Shown here piece by piece: positions 10,307-20,480 of a stretch of DNA of 33,288 nucleotides. Made by a program: the position numbers and the translations under genes. This DNA comes from Scytalidium lignicola (taxonomy: Eukaryota > Ascomycota > Leotiomycetes): the NCBI GenBank assembly GCA_002812745.2, contig NCSJ02000426.1, positions 1 through 33,288 on the forward strand, in the 5' to 3' direction. Numbering within the stretch: the first letter of the stretch is position 1; each line of letters starts with the position of its first letter. A model generated the notes under the pieces. It saw only the letters and a list, made by a program, of their open reading frames with translations, searched no databases and had not been told where the DNA came from.

Positions 10307-13300
10307 TTAGACTTTTTCCCGTCTTCTCTTTGCCTGTCCTTTTCCTTTCCCAGAATTTGAACCTTGAACCCTATATTCATCCGCATCATTGTTGTCTTCA
10401 TTATCAGCCTCCATATCTTCCTCTGTTTCCTCATTAATCGTACTAACAGCTCTCTTTGAGCCCCTAGACCTCTTCTTACTCTTCTCCTGCTCCCTGTCAG
10501 TGAAGCTCAAGTCATTTTTCTTAGCCCAATCCATAGCCTCATCAGCAAAAGTCCCCTTTAAATACCCAGAAGTAGACTTCTTAGCCTTGAGCTTATTTAC
10601 AGCCTCTTTCATTCTTGTGCTCCCTCCATTGTTTCGGTCAAGTACACGACGAGTGCCAGTACCAACACCACCTTCAAAGTACCTTGTGATGTTGCTCTGC
10701 GTTCCTTCTATCTCCCGACGATTCATATCTCTTATGACAGGTACGAGAACTTCATCTGTCCGCTCTTGGGTCCAGCCAATAGTTGACATAAGAAAATTTC
10801 TCAAGCCATCTAGATCGGGAACACCCCACTGGAACGGCTGAGGAGAGCTATCCACTTCTGGCTTTATATACGCCTCTGCAACCGCCGGAGAGGGGAACCC
10901 GGGAGGAAGGAATAGCTTCGTAGCCTGCGACTTGCGGAATTTCCTCCGGAAAGTTGATTTCTCCGTTTCTTTGGGACGGGTGGAATGTTGCACTGACATC
11001 CACCATTCCTTGAACTCGTTCAGACCATTTGAAGATGGGAATTCGGAGAGAATCTCAACAGCCGTAACAGGACCGATTCCGGGGAGACCATCAGTGTAAT
11101 CTGAGCCTAGAAGTTGTGCAAGAGCAATAAGCTGCTCACGGGAAAGAGAGAGCTCTTTCTCCAAGTCGGAAGTAAGATAGCATTCTACAAACTTGTTGCT
11201 ATTGAACATGTTCTTATAAACTTTTGTCCCGCCAAATAAGAATATATCCGAGTCATCCGTCACAATACCATCTACCAGGCTTAGACGCACCAGCTCTGCA
11301 CACTGGGCTTCTGCTTCCATGGGTGCAGTGATGTAAGGAATACCAAAATATCGGAGGAGCGCTTGGCATTCTGTGACCATAATATGTGAAACTTCATCCG
11401 CGTCTCGACGGTCTTTTTTCTGCTGGTTTCTCAAAGCCTTTAGTTCCTTCTCGTATGCTGCTTGGTTTTCTTGCTCGGATTTATTATTTAGGGTGCTGGC
11501 AAAGCGAGCGTGTTCTTCTGCCTCAACAGCAAGTTGAGCAAGAAGTTCTTCATCCTCTGGGTCACTGAAATCACCAAAATCAACCTCATCAGCGTTGTCC
11601 ACGTGTTGTTGATCAAACCTATCTCCTGGAAGATTTAGATCTATGGTAACGCGGTTTCCTTTTTCCGGAGCAGAATCTGCAATATCTACATCCTCAAAAA
11701 CAGGCGAGGGACTTTCTACTGGAGGCTTCTCAACTGGTTCTAAGTCTGGACGGGACAGTTGTGGTATTTCAACATCTTCAAAGCTAGAAGACCTAGACTC
11801 TCGTCCCGCTGCAGCTGTCTGTTCAGATTCAGCAGTCAAGGGTTTCGAATCGATAGTAGCTATGGGATTTATGACATCTCCATATTCACTCTCAGACCAA
11901 TCAACAGCCTCCTCTGTTTCATCCTCACCAGTCTTCAAGGCACCTTGAGATGATATTGAGGGTCTTCTGTTCTGAGAAATACCAGTTTGAGGAGGCTCGA
12001 CTCTGGAAGTTTCCGCTATGTTGTCGCTCTCGTCAACCCTTTCTTTAAGTGATGGTGGCTGATCTAAGATCTCGATATCACTATCAGAATCTGATGATTC
12101 AACTTCAATCACACCATAATCCCGCATGAACATTCTTCGATCTTCCAATGCCCTCTCTCGATCTTCTGCATTCATCTCTGAATCGCGCTTTTGTTGTTCA
12201 TGGACGTGGGATCTGATATCTCCACTGTCGATCAGCCAAGGAGGTAAAGGCATACTCTTTTCGCCCTCAGACTCGACTTCGAAGCCTCCAGCCTGCTCTT
12301 TCTCACTCTTATCGTCTTCTTGAGTGTCGACCGCGTTATCAGGACTCATATCCTTTTTCTTAAATATGGAGGATTTGAAATCTAGTTTTTCGAACGGGAG
12401 AGGCCCATCAAATGGGTTAGGAATAGTCGATGGAACAGGAGCCTGGTGATAAGGCTTCGTAGCCGGGGCCTTCTGTTTCCTTGCAGCGGCTAATGTAGCC
12501 GTCAAGTCCATATCACTGTCACTACTACTGCTACCAGCGCGCCGTTTCGGAACTGCAGCATTAGCTCTATTGTTGATGACATGCGCTACCATACTACCGC
12601 TGGTTTTTGGGAGAGGTTTAGGTTCTTGCACGGCATGCTGTTGATATTCTGGCATAGGGATATCTTCGAAATTTTCTTCCTCTGATTCTTGGTTATGGTT
12701 CTTTCGGAGCGATAATGCAATTGCACGATTTAAATGTTCATCCTCATCGTCCTGGATATTTTCCTCGTAATCTATCTTAGAAGACGTGGCGGTATATTTG
12801 TTTAGGTGTGTCCCTTCTATACCGTCAACTACATCTGTATCCGGCTGGAGAGACAGAGCAATTGCTCTTCTGAGATCCTCATCTTCATCTTCATCTTCAT
12901 CAAAAACAGATAATAAGTCGCCTTCACCACCTTCTTTATCCTCTACAAATAGCGACTCAGGTTCATCGATCGTTACAGTGTTTGTCGCCGGGAATTTCCT
13001 CGAAGAATATAGTTGTCCCCTCTGATCAGCTATCTCCTGGGCTCGAAAGTCTTCGTATGTTGGGTTTGTTGCAGGGTCGCCCTTTAGTTTTGGTAACCGG
13101 TTTAAGCCTTCAACAGGTACATCTTCGAAGTCGTCCTCAAATTCTTCTTCGTCTACTTCAACCTCTCTAGATTTCTGGTGTAGGGCATCAACATCAATCG
13201 GTTTGTTTCGTTGGCCTGTCTCTTTGTCCGTACTGACAACGCCGAGAGCCCACCCACCTTCTACCCCGTCATTCTTCACCAACACATACTCTCTCCCCCG

Positions 13301-14242
13301 TTCACCTGCTATCCTTCCTCCACTATTAACCCCAAACATGGCATCTTCTCCATTCATACCATTCAAGTTCATTAATCTCTGGGTTAGCTCATTTCTTTCT
13401 CTGACTCTCTCTATCTGAAACTTAGAGAAAGCCATGCGATCAGGAAACATCTTATCCAACTGTTCTTTACTCAAACCCATCCTCAGTCGGCTTCTCAACC
13501 TAGCAGCATTCAGGATATTATATCGGTCCACAGCAGGTAAGCTTAAGAAGAAATCTCCATTGAAGTCGATCTTGCTGAAGTCGTACAAGTTAACGTCTTC
13601 TCCACTATTGAACTGTCTCGCATATTCTTCGAGCTCCTCTGCACTCATAATACGAGGATCATTCGGTTGTCCCATTCCTTGAAACCCATTATCTAAATCA
13701 GGTAAATGATATGCATCCTTTTTGGTAAACTTGCGAGATGCGACTCGTTCTTTGGTAGACATCATGGCTTCGTCTGCATATATCAGGTCCTCGTCCCGTG
13801 GAACCGGTTCTTCTTCTATCGCAGGAGCTGCCGTACTAGCATCTTCTCCTCTCTTCTTTTCCTGCTTCCTTCTCTCCATTTCCTCTTCACCTGCCCTCTG
13901 CATCCGCACTGCGAGTAATCTCCCTGCAGTTCTGACAGCATCTTCTCTCCTCCCTTCTCTCCTCGTCTTTCGACCCAGTATTGTCTGCCTCTTTAATGCC
14001 GGTGCTCCACCATCGAACACAAACACGGGCTTAATCCCAAAAAATAGGAGCTTGCATATCCGTCTGAAAAATCCCACTACATGGGAGTTGCGGAGAGCGT
14101 TCCCTTCCTTATCTCTTACTGCTTTCAAAAATTGATAGATCCAGATAGAGGCATCGATTGCAAGCCGTTTGCGGTTGAGCGTCTGTAGTTCAATAGGACG
14201 AGCACATGGCTGGACCACAGTCCAGAGGCCTGTTACTCCCAT
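10307..14242 (-). CDS. rad13: DNA repair endonuclease Rad13/Rad2 (XPG/ERCC5)
   Basis: Structure-specific FEN1-family nuclease that makes the 3' incision in nucleotide excision repair, in the nucleus. A single exon encodes 1311 aa. The N-nuclease domain starts at Met1 (MGVTGLWTVVQPCARPIEL) with catalytic Asp30 (AIDASIW) and Asp77 (VFDGG). The I-domain has E976 and E978 (PMEAEAQCAEL), D996/D997/D999 (TDDSDIF) and D1048/D1051 (GSDYTDGLPGIGPVTA, with the helix-hairpin-helix). The long acidic spacer (about 120-930) carries two ubiquitin-interacting-motif-like helices, EDLRRAIALSLQ (455-466) and HLNRAIALSLR (503-513). A canonical PCNA-binding box, QSNITRYF, lies at 1182-1189, followed by basic clusters (KKRSRGSKR and KRRREK) for nuclear import. 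All catalytic residues are present. The protein is somewhat longer than yeast homologues (about 1030-1110 aa), mainly through the spacer. Confidence 0.97.
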   Translation of the reverse strand: MGVTGLWTVVQPCARPIELQTLNRKRLAIDASIWIYQFLKAVRDKEGNALRNSHVVGFFRRICKLLFFGIKPVFVFDGGAPALKRQTILGRKTRREGRREDAVRTAGRLLAVRMQRAGEEEMERRKQEKKRGEDASTAAPAIEEEPVPRDEDLIYADEAMMSTKERVASRKFTKKDAYHLPDLDNGFQGMGQPNDPRIMSAEELEEYARQFNSGEDVNLYDFSKIDFNGDFFLSLPAVDRYNILNAARLRSRLRMGLSKEQLDKMFPDRMAFSKFQIERVRERNELTQRLMNLNGMNGEDAMFGVNSGGRIAGERGREYVLVKNDGVEGGWALGVVSTDKETGQRNKPIDVDALHQKSREVEVDEEEFEDDFEDVPVEGLNRLPKLKGDPATNPTYEDFRAQEIADQRGQLYSSRKFPATNTVTIDEPESLFVEDKEGGEGDLLSVFDEDEDEDEDLRRAIALSLQPDTDVVDGIEGTHLNKYTATSSKIDYEENIQDDEDEHLNRAIALSLRKNHNQESEEENFEDIPMPEYQQHAVQEPKPLPKTSGSMVAHVINNRANAAVPKRRAGSSSSDSDMDLTATLAAARKQKAPATKPYHQAPVPSTIPNPFDGPLPFEKLDFKSSIFKKKDMSPDNAVDTQEDDKSEKEQAGGFEVESEGEKSMPLPPWLIDSGDIRSHVHEQQKRDSEMNAEDRERALEDRRMFMRDYGVIEVESSDSDSDIEILDQPPSLKERVDESDNIAETSRVEPPQTGISQNRRPSISSQGALKTGEDETEEAVDWSESEYGDVINPIATIDSKPLTAESEQTAAAGRESRSSSFEDVEIPQLSRPDLEPVEKPPVESPSPVFEDVDIADSAPEKGNRVTIDLNLPGDRFDQQHVDNADEVDFGDFSDPEDEELLAQLAVEAEEHARFASTLNNKSEQENQAAYEKELKALRNQQKKDRRDADEVSHIMVTECQALLRYFGIPYITAPMEAEAQCAELVRLSLVDGIVTDDSDIFLFGGTKVYKNMFNSNKFVECYLTSDLEKELSLSREQLIALAQLLGSDYTDGLPGIGPVTAVEILSEFPSSNGLNEFKEWWMSVQHSTRPKETEKSTFRRKFRKSQATKLFLPPGFPSPAVAEAYIKPEVDSSPQPFQWGVPDLDGLRNFLMSTIGWTQERTDEVLVPVIRDMNRREIEGTQSNITRYFEGGVGTGTRRVLDRNNGGSTRMKEAVNKLKAKKSTSGYLKGTFADEAMDWAKKNDLSFTDREQEKSKKRSRGSKRAVSTINEETEEDMEADNEDNNDADEYRVQGSNSGKGKGQAKRRREKV

Positions 14243-14862
14243 CCTAATTCACGTCAACGGAGTGGCGCGGTAGTTTATGATTCAGGCTCAGCGCTATGAG
14301 AGCGAATAATGTGATAATAGGAGCATCGTTATTGTAAATTAATGAGCTGGCACACTGTGATCAATGCCAGCTGCTATTACCTTTGCCCAAAGTGGCTCAA
14401 GGGAAAAGTGTCGATGTGTAAATCCATCCGCCCCTCGCCGAATGACGTTCACGACGCGTGATCACGTGGTTCTTATCTTATCAGTTATCACCCAAAGTGG
14501 TTTACAGACTGTACAGCCTAAGGCGGGGGGTACTGGACGGCAGTTTAGATGCGCTCTCTCCAAACCTCAGAGTTGGAGGTTCTGTCTCACTTAAGAGGTT
14601 ATGATTCGATATATTATTGCGCATAAGGGGTCTCGTGTTTTCCATCTCTTGAACGAGCGCTTATATGTGCTCTGAGAGTGGATATAAGATATCATCTCGA
14701 ACGAATAAAAATGACTAATTAGTTACTTGTGCAGTCGCTTTAACTAATCAATATATTTAGTTCTGAAACCTAATATCTACATATTCATTTACAGATTATT
14801 TGCTACTACCCACTTTGCATCTGAATACCTCTCTTGTATCCAAGAAGCCACTGAGTACCAGC
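14243..14862. promoter_or_regulatory. divergent promoter between rad13 and the SRR1-like gene
   Basis: Shared 620-nt spacer. ACGCGT at 14454-14459 is followed five bases later by CACGTG at 14463-14468, about 212-226 nt upstream of the Rad13 ATG. ACGCGT is the MCB element bound by MBF in yeasts, which controls replication and repair genes. CACGTG is a bHLH site. Assignment of factors is inference. The half nearer the SRR1-like gene is AT-rich. Confidence 0.55.
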
Positions 14863-16058
14863 ATGCCGATATGGAGCTACTCTGGACACAATTACTGGTC
14901 ATACAATCCCGCCTCTGTCAGCGAGGGTGAGAGGGAAATAGCAGAGGCAATTTTGAAGATACGGTCGCTATACGATGCTGGTTTTCCCTACTTTACTAAA
15001 GAGGCTCTTCGAAATGCCTATCAGCAGCTTATGAAAGCTCGCGAGGACCGGACGAAGGTCACATTGATAGGCTTAGATAGAGCTGCAGTTGATTTTGATA
15101 TTGAGGTTGGGCGTATTTTTGAAGGAGATGAGCCCGAATTAGAATTCATCGTGTATGTATTAGTTCTCGGCATTACCTCTGGCTAAGTTATTGATGAATT
15201 GTAGAGGAGAACCGTTTATATTTTATCTGCCCTTTGTGATGCTTACTTCAGAAATACACAACTTAATCCCCCGTTTAGCCTATTGCAATCTACAAATATT
15301 TCATTACATGACCTTACGCAATAAAACTACCAAGGAAATACTCGGCCGCCCTATCCGGCCCTACGTGGAGGTCAAACAATTTTTCAAGACCAGTCAACAA
15401 ACGTGGGAAGCCAGTGAATACTACAAACAGCTGAGTTCAACTCTTGCATCAGCAGAGTTGCCATTGATCAAAAAAATTATCGCATTTGCTTGTGGGCCAA
15501 TGGCATACGTGGACGAGTCCAACAATCAGTTAACTCTACATTCAACTTACCGGCACTTACTGATTCTAATTTTGAAGGACCTGCTTAACAAGAAAATGAG
15601 ACTCCTTGAAGAAATTACATGCTATGCACAAGATCCAGATTACACCGAGGTGGACAAGTCAGTTCTCCGGGAATCTGGCGTTACAGTTTTAGATGAACCT
15701 AAAGCATTTCTAGAAGTCGATGATTCAACAACAATGATTTCATTTGCAGCTAACGTCCCAGTCAAAGAAATAGTATTAGATATAGCTAGACCTGCGTTAA
15801 TGATATGGGACAGTATCTGTATAGAAACCATAATTGAAGGGCAGGATGTTGAGTGAGTCCGTTATACAATCATATTAAAACATTTCTGCGTCGAAATTTG
15901 CAAACACAAGGCTGGACCCAAACTCTCCTCGTGTACGGAAGATAACACATAAGATTTATGACGAGCTTGAATTTCCAAATAATGAGGAACTTTTCGGGGA
16001 TGCTGCTATATATGTCAGACGGGCAGGTGTAGAGTCGAGAAATGCAGGATTATGCTGA
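14863..16058 (+). CDS. SRR1-like domain protein, three exons
   Basis: Member of the SRR1-like family (plant SENSITIVITY TO RED LIGHT REDUCED 1, yeast Ber1); the biochemical role in fungi is not established. Exons are 14863-15152, 15205-15852 and 15911-16058. Intron 1 (52 nt, GTATGT...GTAG, GCTAAG branch) and intron 2 (58 nt, GTGAGT...CAAG) both keep frame, giving 361 aa. Family hallmarks are KKIIAFACGPMAYVDES, the block CYAQDPDYTEVDKSVL, then KAFLEVDDSTTMISFAANVP and DIARPALMIWD. Exon 3 supplies LDPNSPRVRKITHKIYDELE and ends ELFGDAAIYVR..., which matches the usual C-terminus and supports both splices. The first in-frame ATG is 14863; upstream there are only TTG codons in this frame. It is divergent from rad13. 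Function is unknown beyond the family name. Confidence 0.82.
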
Positions 16059-16654
16059 AATCTAATATTCATTGCGTGATGTCTCTAAGCCAGAGAATAT
16101 TAGATAACATAGCAGTCTTATAATAAGACATAGATGAGATTTCTTGCGGGGTCAATCACCAGTGTAGTATGAGCAGAAATAATATACCTCAGTACTTTTT
16201 TTTAGTTTACCTACCTGCTCCAATGCCCCCCTGCTAACGCTCCTGAAGATGACTTTAAGTATAGTTTCATTTGTCTCCTCCATCTTTGCAACTTATAAAA
16301 GTAGTAAGGGTAGAATACAATAATAATTACTGTTATATTGGGGGGGTTCTGCGAAATTCGTAGCAAACAAGCATTGCAGGCTTGAGATCGAGAGTTATCG
16401 ATTTACTCTGTGTAACTTTTTAAGCTTGGTATAATGTTCACTCCATACCTCCGTAGGGGTGCAGAAATGGATCGCTGTTCCGTTAAGGTTGTGCGCCTCG
16501 GCTCATTACTGTAGCATGACTTAGTGGCGGGGCTTTGTGTTTATCTCACCGTCATAATTATCAGCTTGAATTCTTCATTATAGCCACCCCTAAACTCCTT
16601 ATCTTCCCTTATATATACAAATCTCAATTAGTCCCTCCACTAAAAGAAAGCAAA
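16059..16654. other. intergenic, SRR1-like to NAA38
   Basis: A 596-nt spacer between two genes on the same strand. No coding region is seen. A TATATATA-like stretch near 16610, about 45 nt before the NAA38 ATG, is a plausible TATA box. The rest contains only short T and G homopolymers. Confidence 0.5.
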
Positions 16655-17068
16655 ATGGAAAAGGCCCAAGCGGAAGACTATCTAACCTCCCTTCTAAACA
16701 AGACCCTCCGCGTCACAACAACCGACACCAGAATGTTTCTCGGCCAGTTTAAATGCACAGATACTGTATGCCTCATATGCTATTCTCCTCTATCTATTCC
16801 CTCGTTCTTATTCCTATAACCAATGCTCATAATTTCTTGTTTCCAGGATCTCAACATAATCCTCTCACATACCTTCGAATACCGCTTACCTCCCCCACCA
16901 AAGCCCAGCGAAATGGCAGAGGCAGGCAAGGATAAAGTAGTCCTTGATATGAAAAGCCGCTATATGGGCCTCGTAGTTGTTCCAGGGGAGCATATTGTGA
17001 AGATTGAGCTGGAGGAGTTTGAGAGCCAAGTCGCAGGCCGAAGTGGTACGAGGAAAGGTACAGATTGA
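16655..17068 (+). CDS. NAA38: LSM-domain NatC auxiliary subunit (Naa38/Mak31-like), two exons
   Basis: Small Sm-fold protein of 110 aa that would act as the auxiliary subunit of the NatC N-terminal acetyltransferase. Exon 1 is 16655-16765 and exon 2 is 16847-17068. The 81-nt intron (GTATGC donor, TTCCAG acceptor) falls between codons. The Sm1 motif is LNKTLRVTTTDTRMFLGQFK followed by CTDTDLNIIL, which is formed only after splicing. The Sm2 motif is YMGLVVVPGEHIVKIEL. The pattern 'L.G.F.CTD.D.NIIL ... GL.VVPG.HIV.IE' matches human LSMD1/NAA38 better than the spliceosomal Sm proteins. A Pro/Lys loop separates Sm1 and Sm2. It could instead be another stand-alone LSM protein, but the VPGEHIV segment favours Naa38. 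Confidence 0.85.
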
Positions 17069-18141
17069 AAGCATATCTGTAAGAACAAGCATGGAGGAAT
17101 TTATGGATATTCGGGCCAGGAGGGATGTTCATAACTCTAATTCGACCGGTATCCGGGATGTGTGAGAGCGGCGAAGATAAATCACAAAACTCATGAGGGG
17201 TTCCAATAGCTGGACTTCCACTAAGGTGTAATTCATTCGCCTGCGTTGAGGAATCTTCCCTAGTGGTCTATGAAAAACCAGAAAAGGAAAGATCAGAGCT
17301 ATGACATTAGCCGACATTAGAGTCGCTGTGAGACGGTCATAGAGTTAGAGAGAGCAACCAACTTTTGTTTAGCTATTAAAGATGGAAGTATAACGAACCG
17401 GCTACCATAAGTCTATGTACACCTGAAGCTTTAATAATGTTACACCAAAACGGAACCTACAACGCCCTCAAATCCAATGCCAGAGCACAAATTAGGATAT
17501 GAAATGCCTACAAAACATAAAGGAGTTGTTCGACAACTACGATTCCTTACAAATTTGGGGGTTTTCACAGTTTGCAAAAGTGTAGAAAATTGGCCGGTCA
17601 ATAGTTAATCACATTTTGAAGTATAGTATGCCTCAGAGAGCACGACTTACCGTACTGTACAAGAAAGTCACAAATATTCAATCACCAAGTAGTCTAAGAT
17701 ATTATCAATTATATTTACTTTTCGTACGAGCAAAGATACTTTAATTTTTTTCAAGTTAAAGATAGAGCAATGCTTTCAATGCTTCATGTATATAATCATA
17801 AAGTGTTTGAAAGAAGAGAGGTATTATCAATGTGTTACATTTATCTCACAAAGTTACAAGTTACGAAACGATAGTTTGATGAATTCTACTTTAAATACGA
17901 TTTCATATTAATCTCATGATTGTAATAGAATCCACAAATCATAAGCTTTAAATTAATATAAAAAGAGTTCAATTATAATATTGACTTTAAGTATAACTGT
18001 ACATGTATGTCTTGTATCTCATAATATACTAAGAGTTTAACTTATCTTTTTATATCTTTTTAAAGCTTATAATCTCTAAAATTTAATAAAACAATAATTT
18101 CAAAAATGGATGGAAGGTAACTCCTGGCCCCAATTCGAACA
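17069..18141. other. AT-rich convergent spacer
   Basis: A 1073-nt spacer between the converging NAA38 and F-box-like genes. From about 17560 to 18115 it is strongly AT-rich and full of stops in every frame, with no recognisable transposon ends or repeats. One TACTGTAC element is at 17653-17660. It may be an old decayed element or simply a 3' spacer; I see nothing decisive. Confidence 0.5.
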
Positions 18142-20047
18142 TTAGTCTATAGTAACGTTTAGGCGGGACTCCTCGTCGGTAAACCAAAATCTCAGCATAC
18201 CACTCATGGTGAAACAAGTCCAGTGATCTTTGTCGTAATTATGCTCAGCTTCGCATGTGAACTCGACCTTTACTGTCTGAAGTCGTACCTCTGTTCGCGG
18301 CCGGTAGTACGACTCGTAAGTGAAGCAAAATGAGGAAGGTTTCACGCAGGTCTTATGCGGATCGATGCCAAGGCGGCACTGCCCTACTGCTTGCTGAGCA
18401 CCATTCTCATACTTGAACAAAATGCCTCTGCAATAGGTGTTCTCCTCGCCATAGAACACTTGAACGCGAGTAACCTTCTCCAATGGAGCTGACGAGAAGT
18501 AAGCATCTCGGAATGGAGGCTCATCTGGCGCAGGGTGACGAAATGGCGCTATTGGCCTGCTCTCATGCTTGGGGTAGGCCCCGATAACGGAGATGGGTTG
18601 TAAATCAGCTGCATTGTAGATCAGTGTCATAGGCGGCGAGTTACTAAGAATGAAATCTTGAGTAGCGCCGGAGTGATAAGGTCCAACGGATATGTCACCA
18701 GCCAGCCGCATACGGAACTTCGGCTCGTTAGATAGTCCTAACCTTTGCTAGAAAAATAGACTTACTAGGAAGCGGGGTTGCCCTGTTACAAAGTGACCGA
18801 TGGACCGTTTGAGTTGAACTCCAAATGCTGCTACTTGGTCACTCGGGGATATAGGAATATAAACCCAGATTACACTTCTTTGACGTCGGGACGAGAGGTG
18901 TTCCAAGGTTTTCTTAGCATATGGCAATGTTGGTGTATGAGCATGAATAGCGTAGACCTCACCATGGCAGAAGAAAAAAGTAATGCCAGTGGTTTTGCGC
19001 AAATTAATCGTGTGAAAGCGCGTGGATGCAGTTATGTTCGCAGGGCAAAACGTACAATGCTCCAAGTCAGGAGGGGTTGGAGTGTCCCATATCTGGAGGC
19101 CGGCCCTTGCTTCGGGCAGCTCCAGACGTAAAAGACCGTGCTAATGTATGTTAGATCAGACACAATTTTACCAGGAAAAAAGATATGAGCACCTTGAACT
19201 TTGCAATAACACCGCTGAGGCAGCTTTCTTTCTGAATGATGAATGCCACATTATCGAATCGCGAGCCGTTATATGGAGGACTCTCCAGTAACTTCTCAAG
19301 CTCCCTAATCCCATAAGAATCGATAGTTAGACGGATGATATGACCTGCAGAGGCCTCTGCTACTATTGGCCGACCACCTCGTTGCCATGCAGAGAGTTGA
19401 CACAAAGGGACAGATTCCAGGCTATTTGATGTTGTTGTAGAGAGCTGGTAACTAAAGCCGACAGCCGAGATGTAGCGCCAGAACAGACTAGACTCTGAAT
19501 AGTTCTGAATCATCTGGACAAGCTCCGGTGGAAGTGATCTCAATGGTAACTTGCAATATTTCTCTGCTACTTGGAGACTTGAAGAGGCGATATTCGTCTT
19601 GTAGTGGAGATGGAGATCCGGAGCCTTTCGCCACGGATTTTTCCAGGCTATTGCTATCCATAGACGGTCCAGCGCCTGATCAAGTATACATTCTTGTATA
19701 AACAATTCGAAACAATCAGAGTGCATTGGAGAGGCCTCAGGTGAAACGGCACACTTTTTGCAGCCGGGGTATCTACAGAGGCGCCTGCCATTAACATATC
19801 GAAAATTATGGCCATGATCGGGAAAGATGGAGACGTCGGTTTGGAGTTGAAAGGCGGTTGAATCCCTGTTCCCAAGTACTAGAAAAGAGATACACGTTAG
19901 AAGTTGTAGATGTATGGGACAGTTGCACAGGAAGTTTTTATTACATGCTATAAATCTCTCATTGAGCGTTAAAATGCCGCCGCAGATGCCACATTGGGGA
20001 CAAAGACGAATATGATTCTCATGTCTCTCGTAGTTGCGCATCGCCAT
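18142..20047 (-). CDS. cysteine-rich F-box-like protein, four exons
   Basis: Member of a fungal family of unknown function that looks F-box-like. Exons are 20047-19945, 19878-19193, 19140-18766 and 18717-18142, giving 579 aa. Introns: 19944-19879 (66 nt, GTAATA...CTAG, CTAAC branch), 19192-19141 (52 nt, GTGCTC...TTAG, CTAAC branch) and 18765-18718 (48 nt, GTAAGT...GAAG, CTAAC branch). All keep frame. The N-terminus has possible zinc ligands in CPQCGICGG (C16, C19, C22), and a second set in RLCRYPGCKKC and MHSDCF. An F-box-like LPPELVQMIQNYSE follows. The C-terminal half contains GLQIWDTPTPPDLEHCTF, FHTINLRKTTGITFFF and RQRSVIWVYIPIS, which link across exons 2 and 3. The first intron has no stop and is a multiple of three, so a 601-aa form is possible. 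If F-box-like, it would be an SCF substrate receptor; that is inference. Confidence 0.72.
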
Positions 20048-20480
20048 AAATGACGATTATAATAGGCCAAAGCTTAAGCTGGCTCTAAGCCTAAAGAGCC
20101 TTGCGTGCCTTGGTGTTCCAATCACGTTATCCAGACTCTCTTGACCTAACTCTTCATTTAGTCCAGTAAATCTCACATCAAAAATCTAGAATTTATATAT
20201 CCTGTTTCATCTTCCTATTGACATATAAGCAGCTGCAAGTGCCAAACCAGGAAATACCGAGAATATTTTTCTATTCTAATACGAAGTATTTCACACCTTG
20301 TTGATCTTTGTAGAGACGCTTCGAACATTGAGACGATCACCTCTTCCCTTCTCACAAAACACAATGTCAATTATTATATAACTCCTTTATCTTATCACTA
20401 TCACAGACTAATAATATATTATATATCTCCCGCTTCAATCCTTCTCTCTATCAAAGTAACCTCTAATAATTAATTAAATC
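20048..20480. promoter_or_regulatory. divergent promoter, F-box-like gene and methyltransferase gene
   Basis: A 433-nt spacer between two divergent starts. It is AT-rich on the methyltransferase side, with TTATATAA near 20375 and a run of TATA-type sequence at about 20410-20425. A six-codon ATG...TAA frame begins at 20364. No known operator is seen. Confidence 0.45.

Noticed and set aside
14800..14862. Extended N-terminus of the SRR1-like protein from 14800
   Set aside because: The codon at 14800 is TTG; the first ATG in this frame is 14863.
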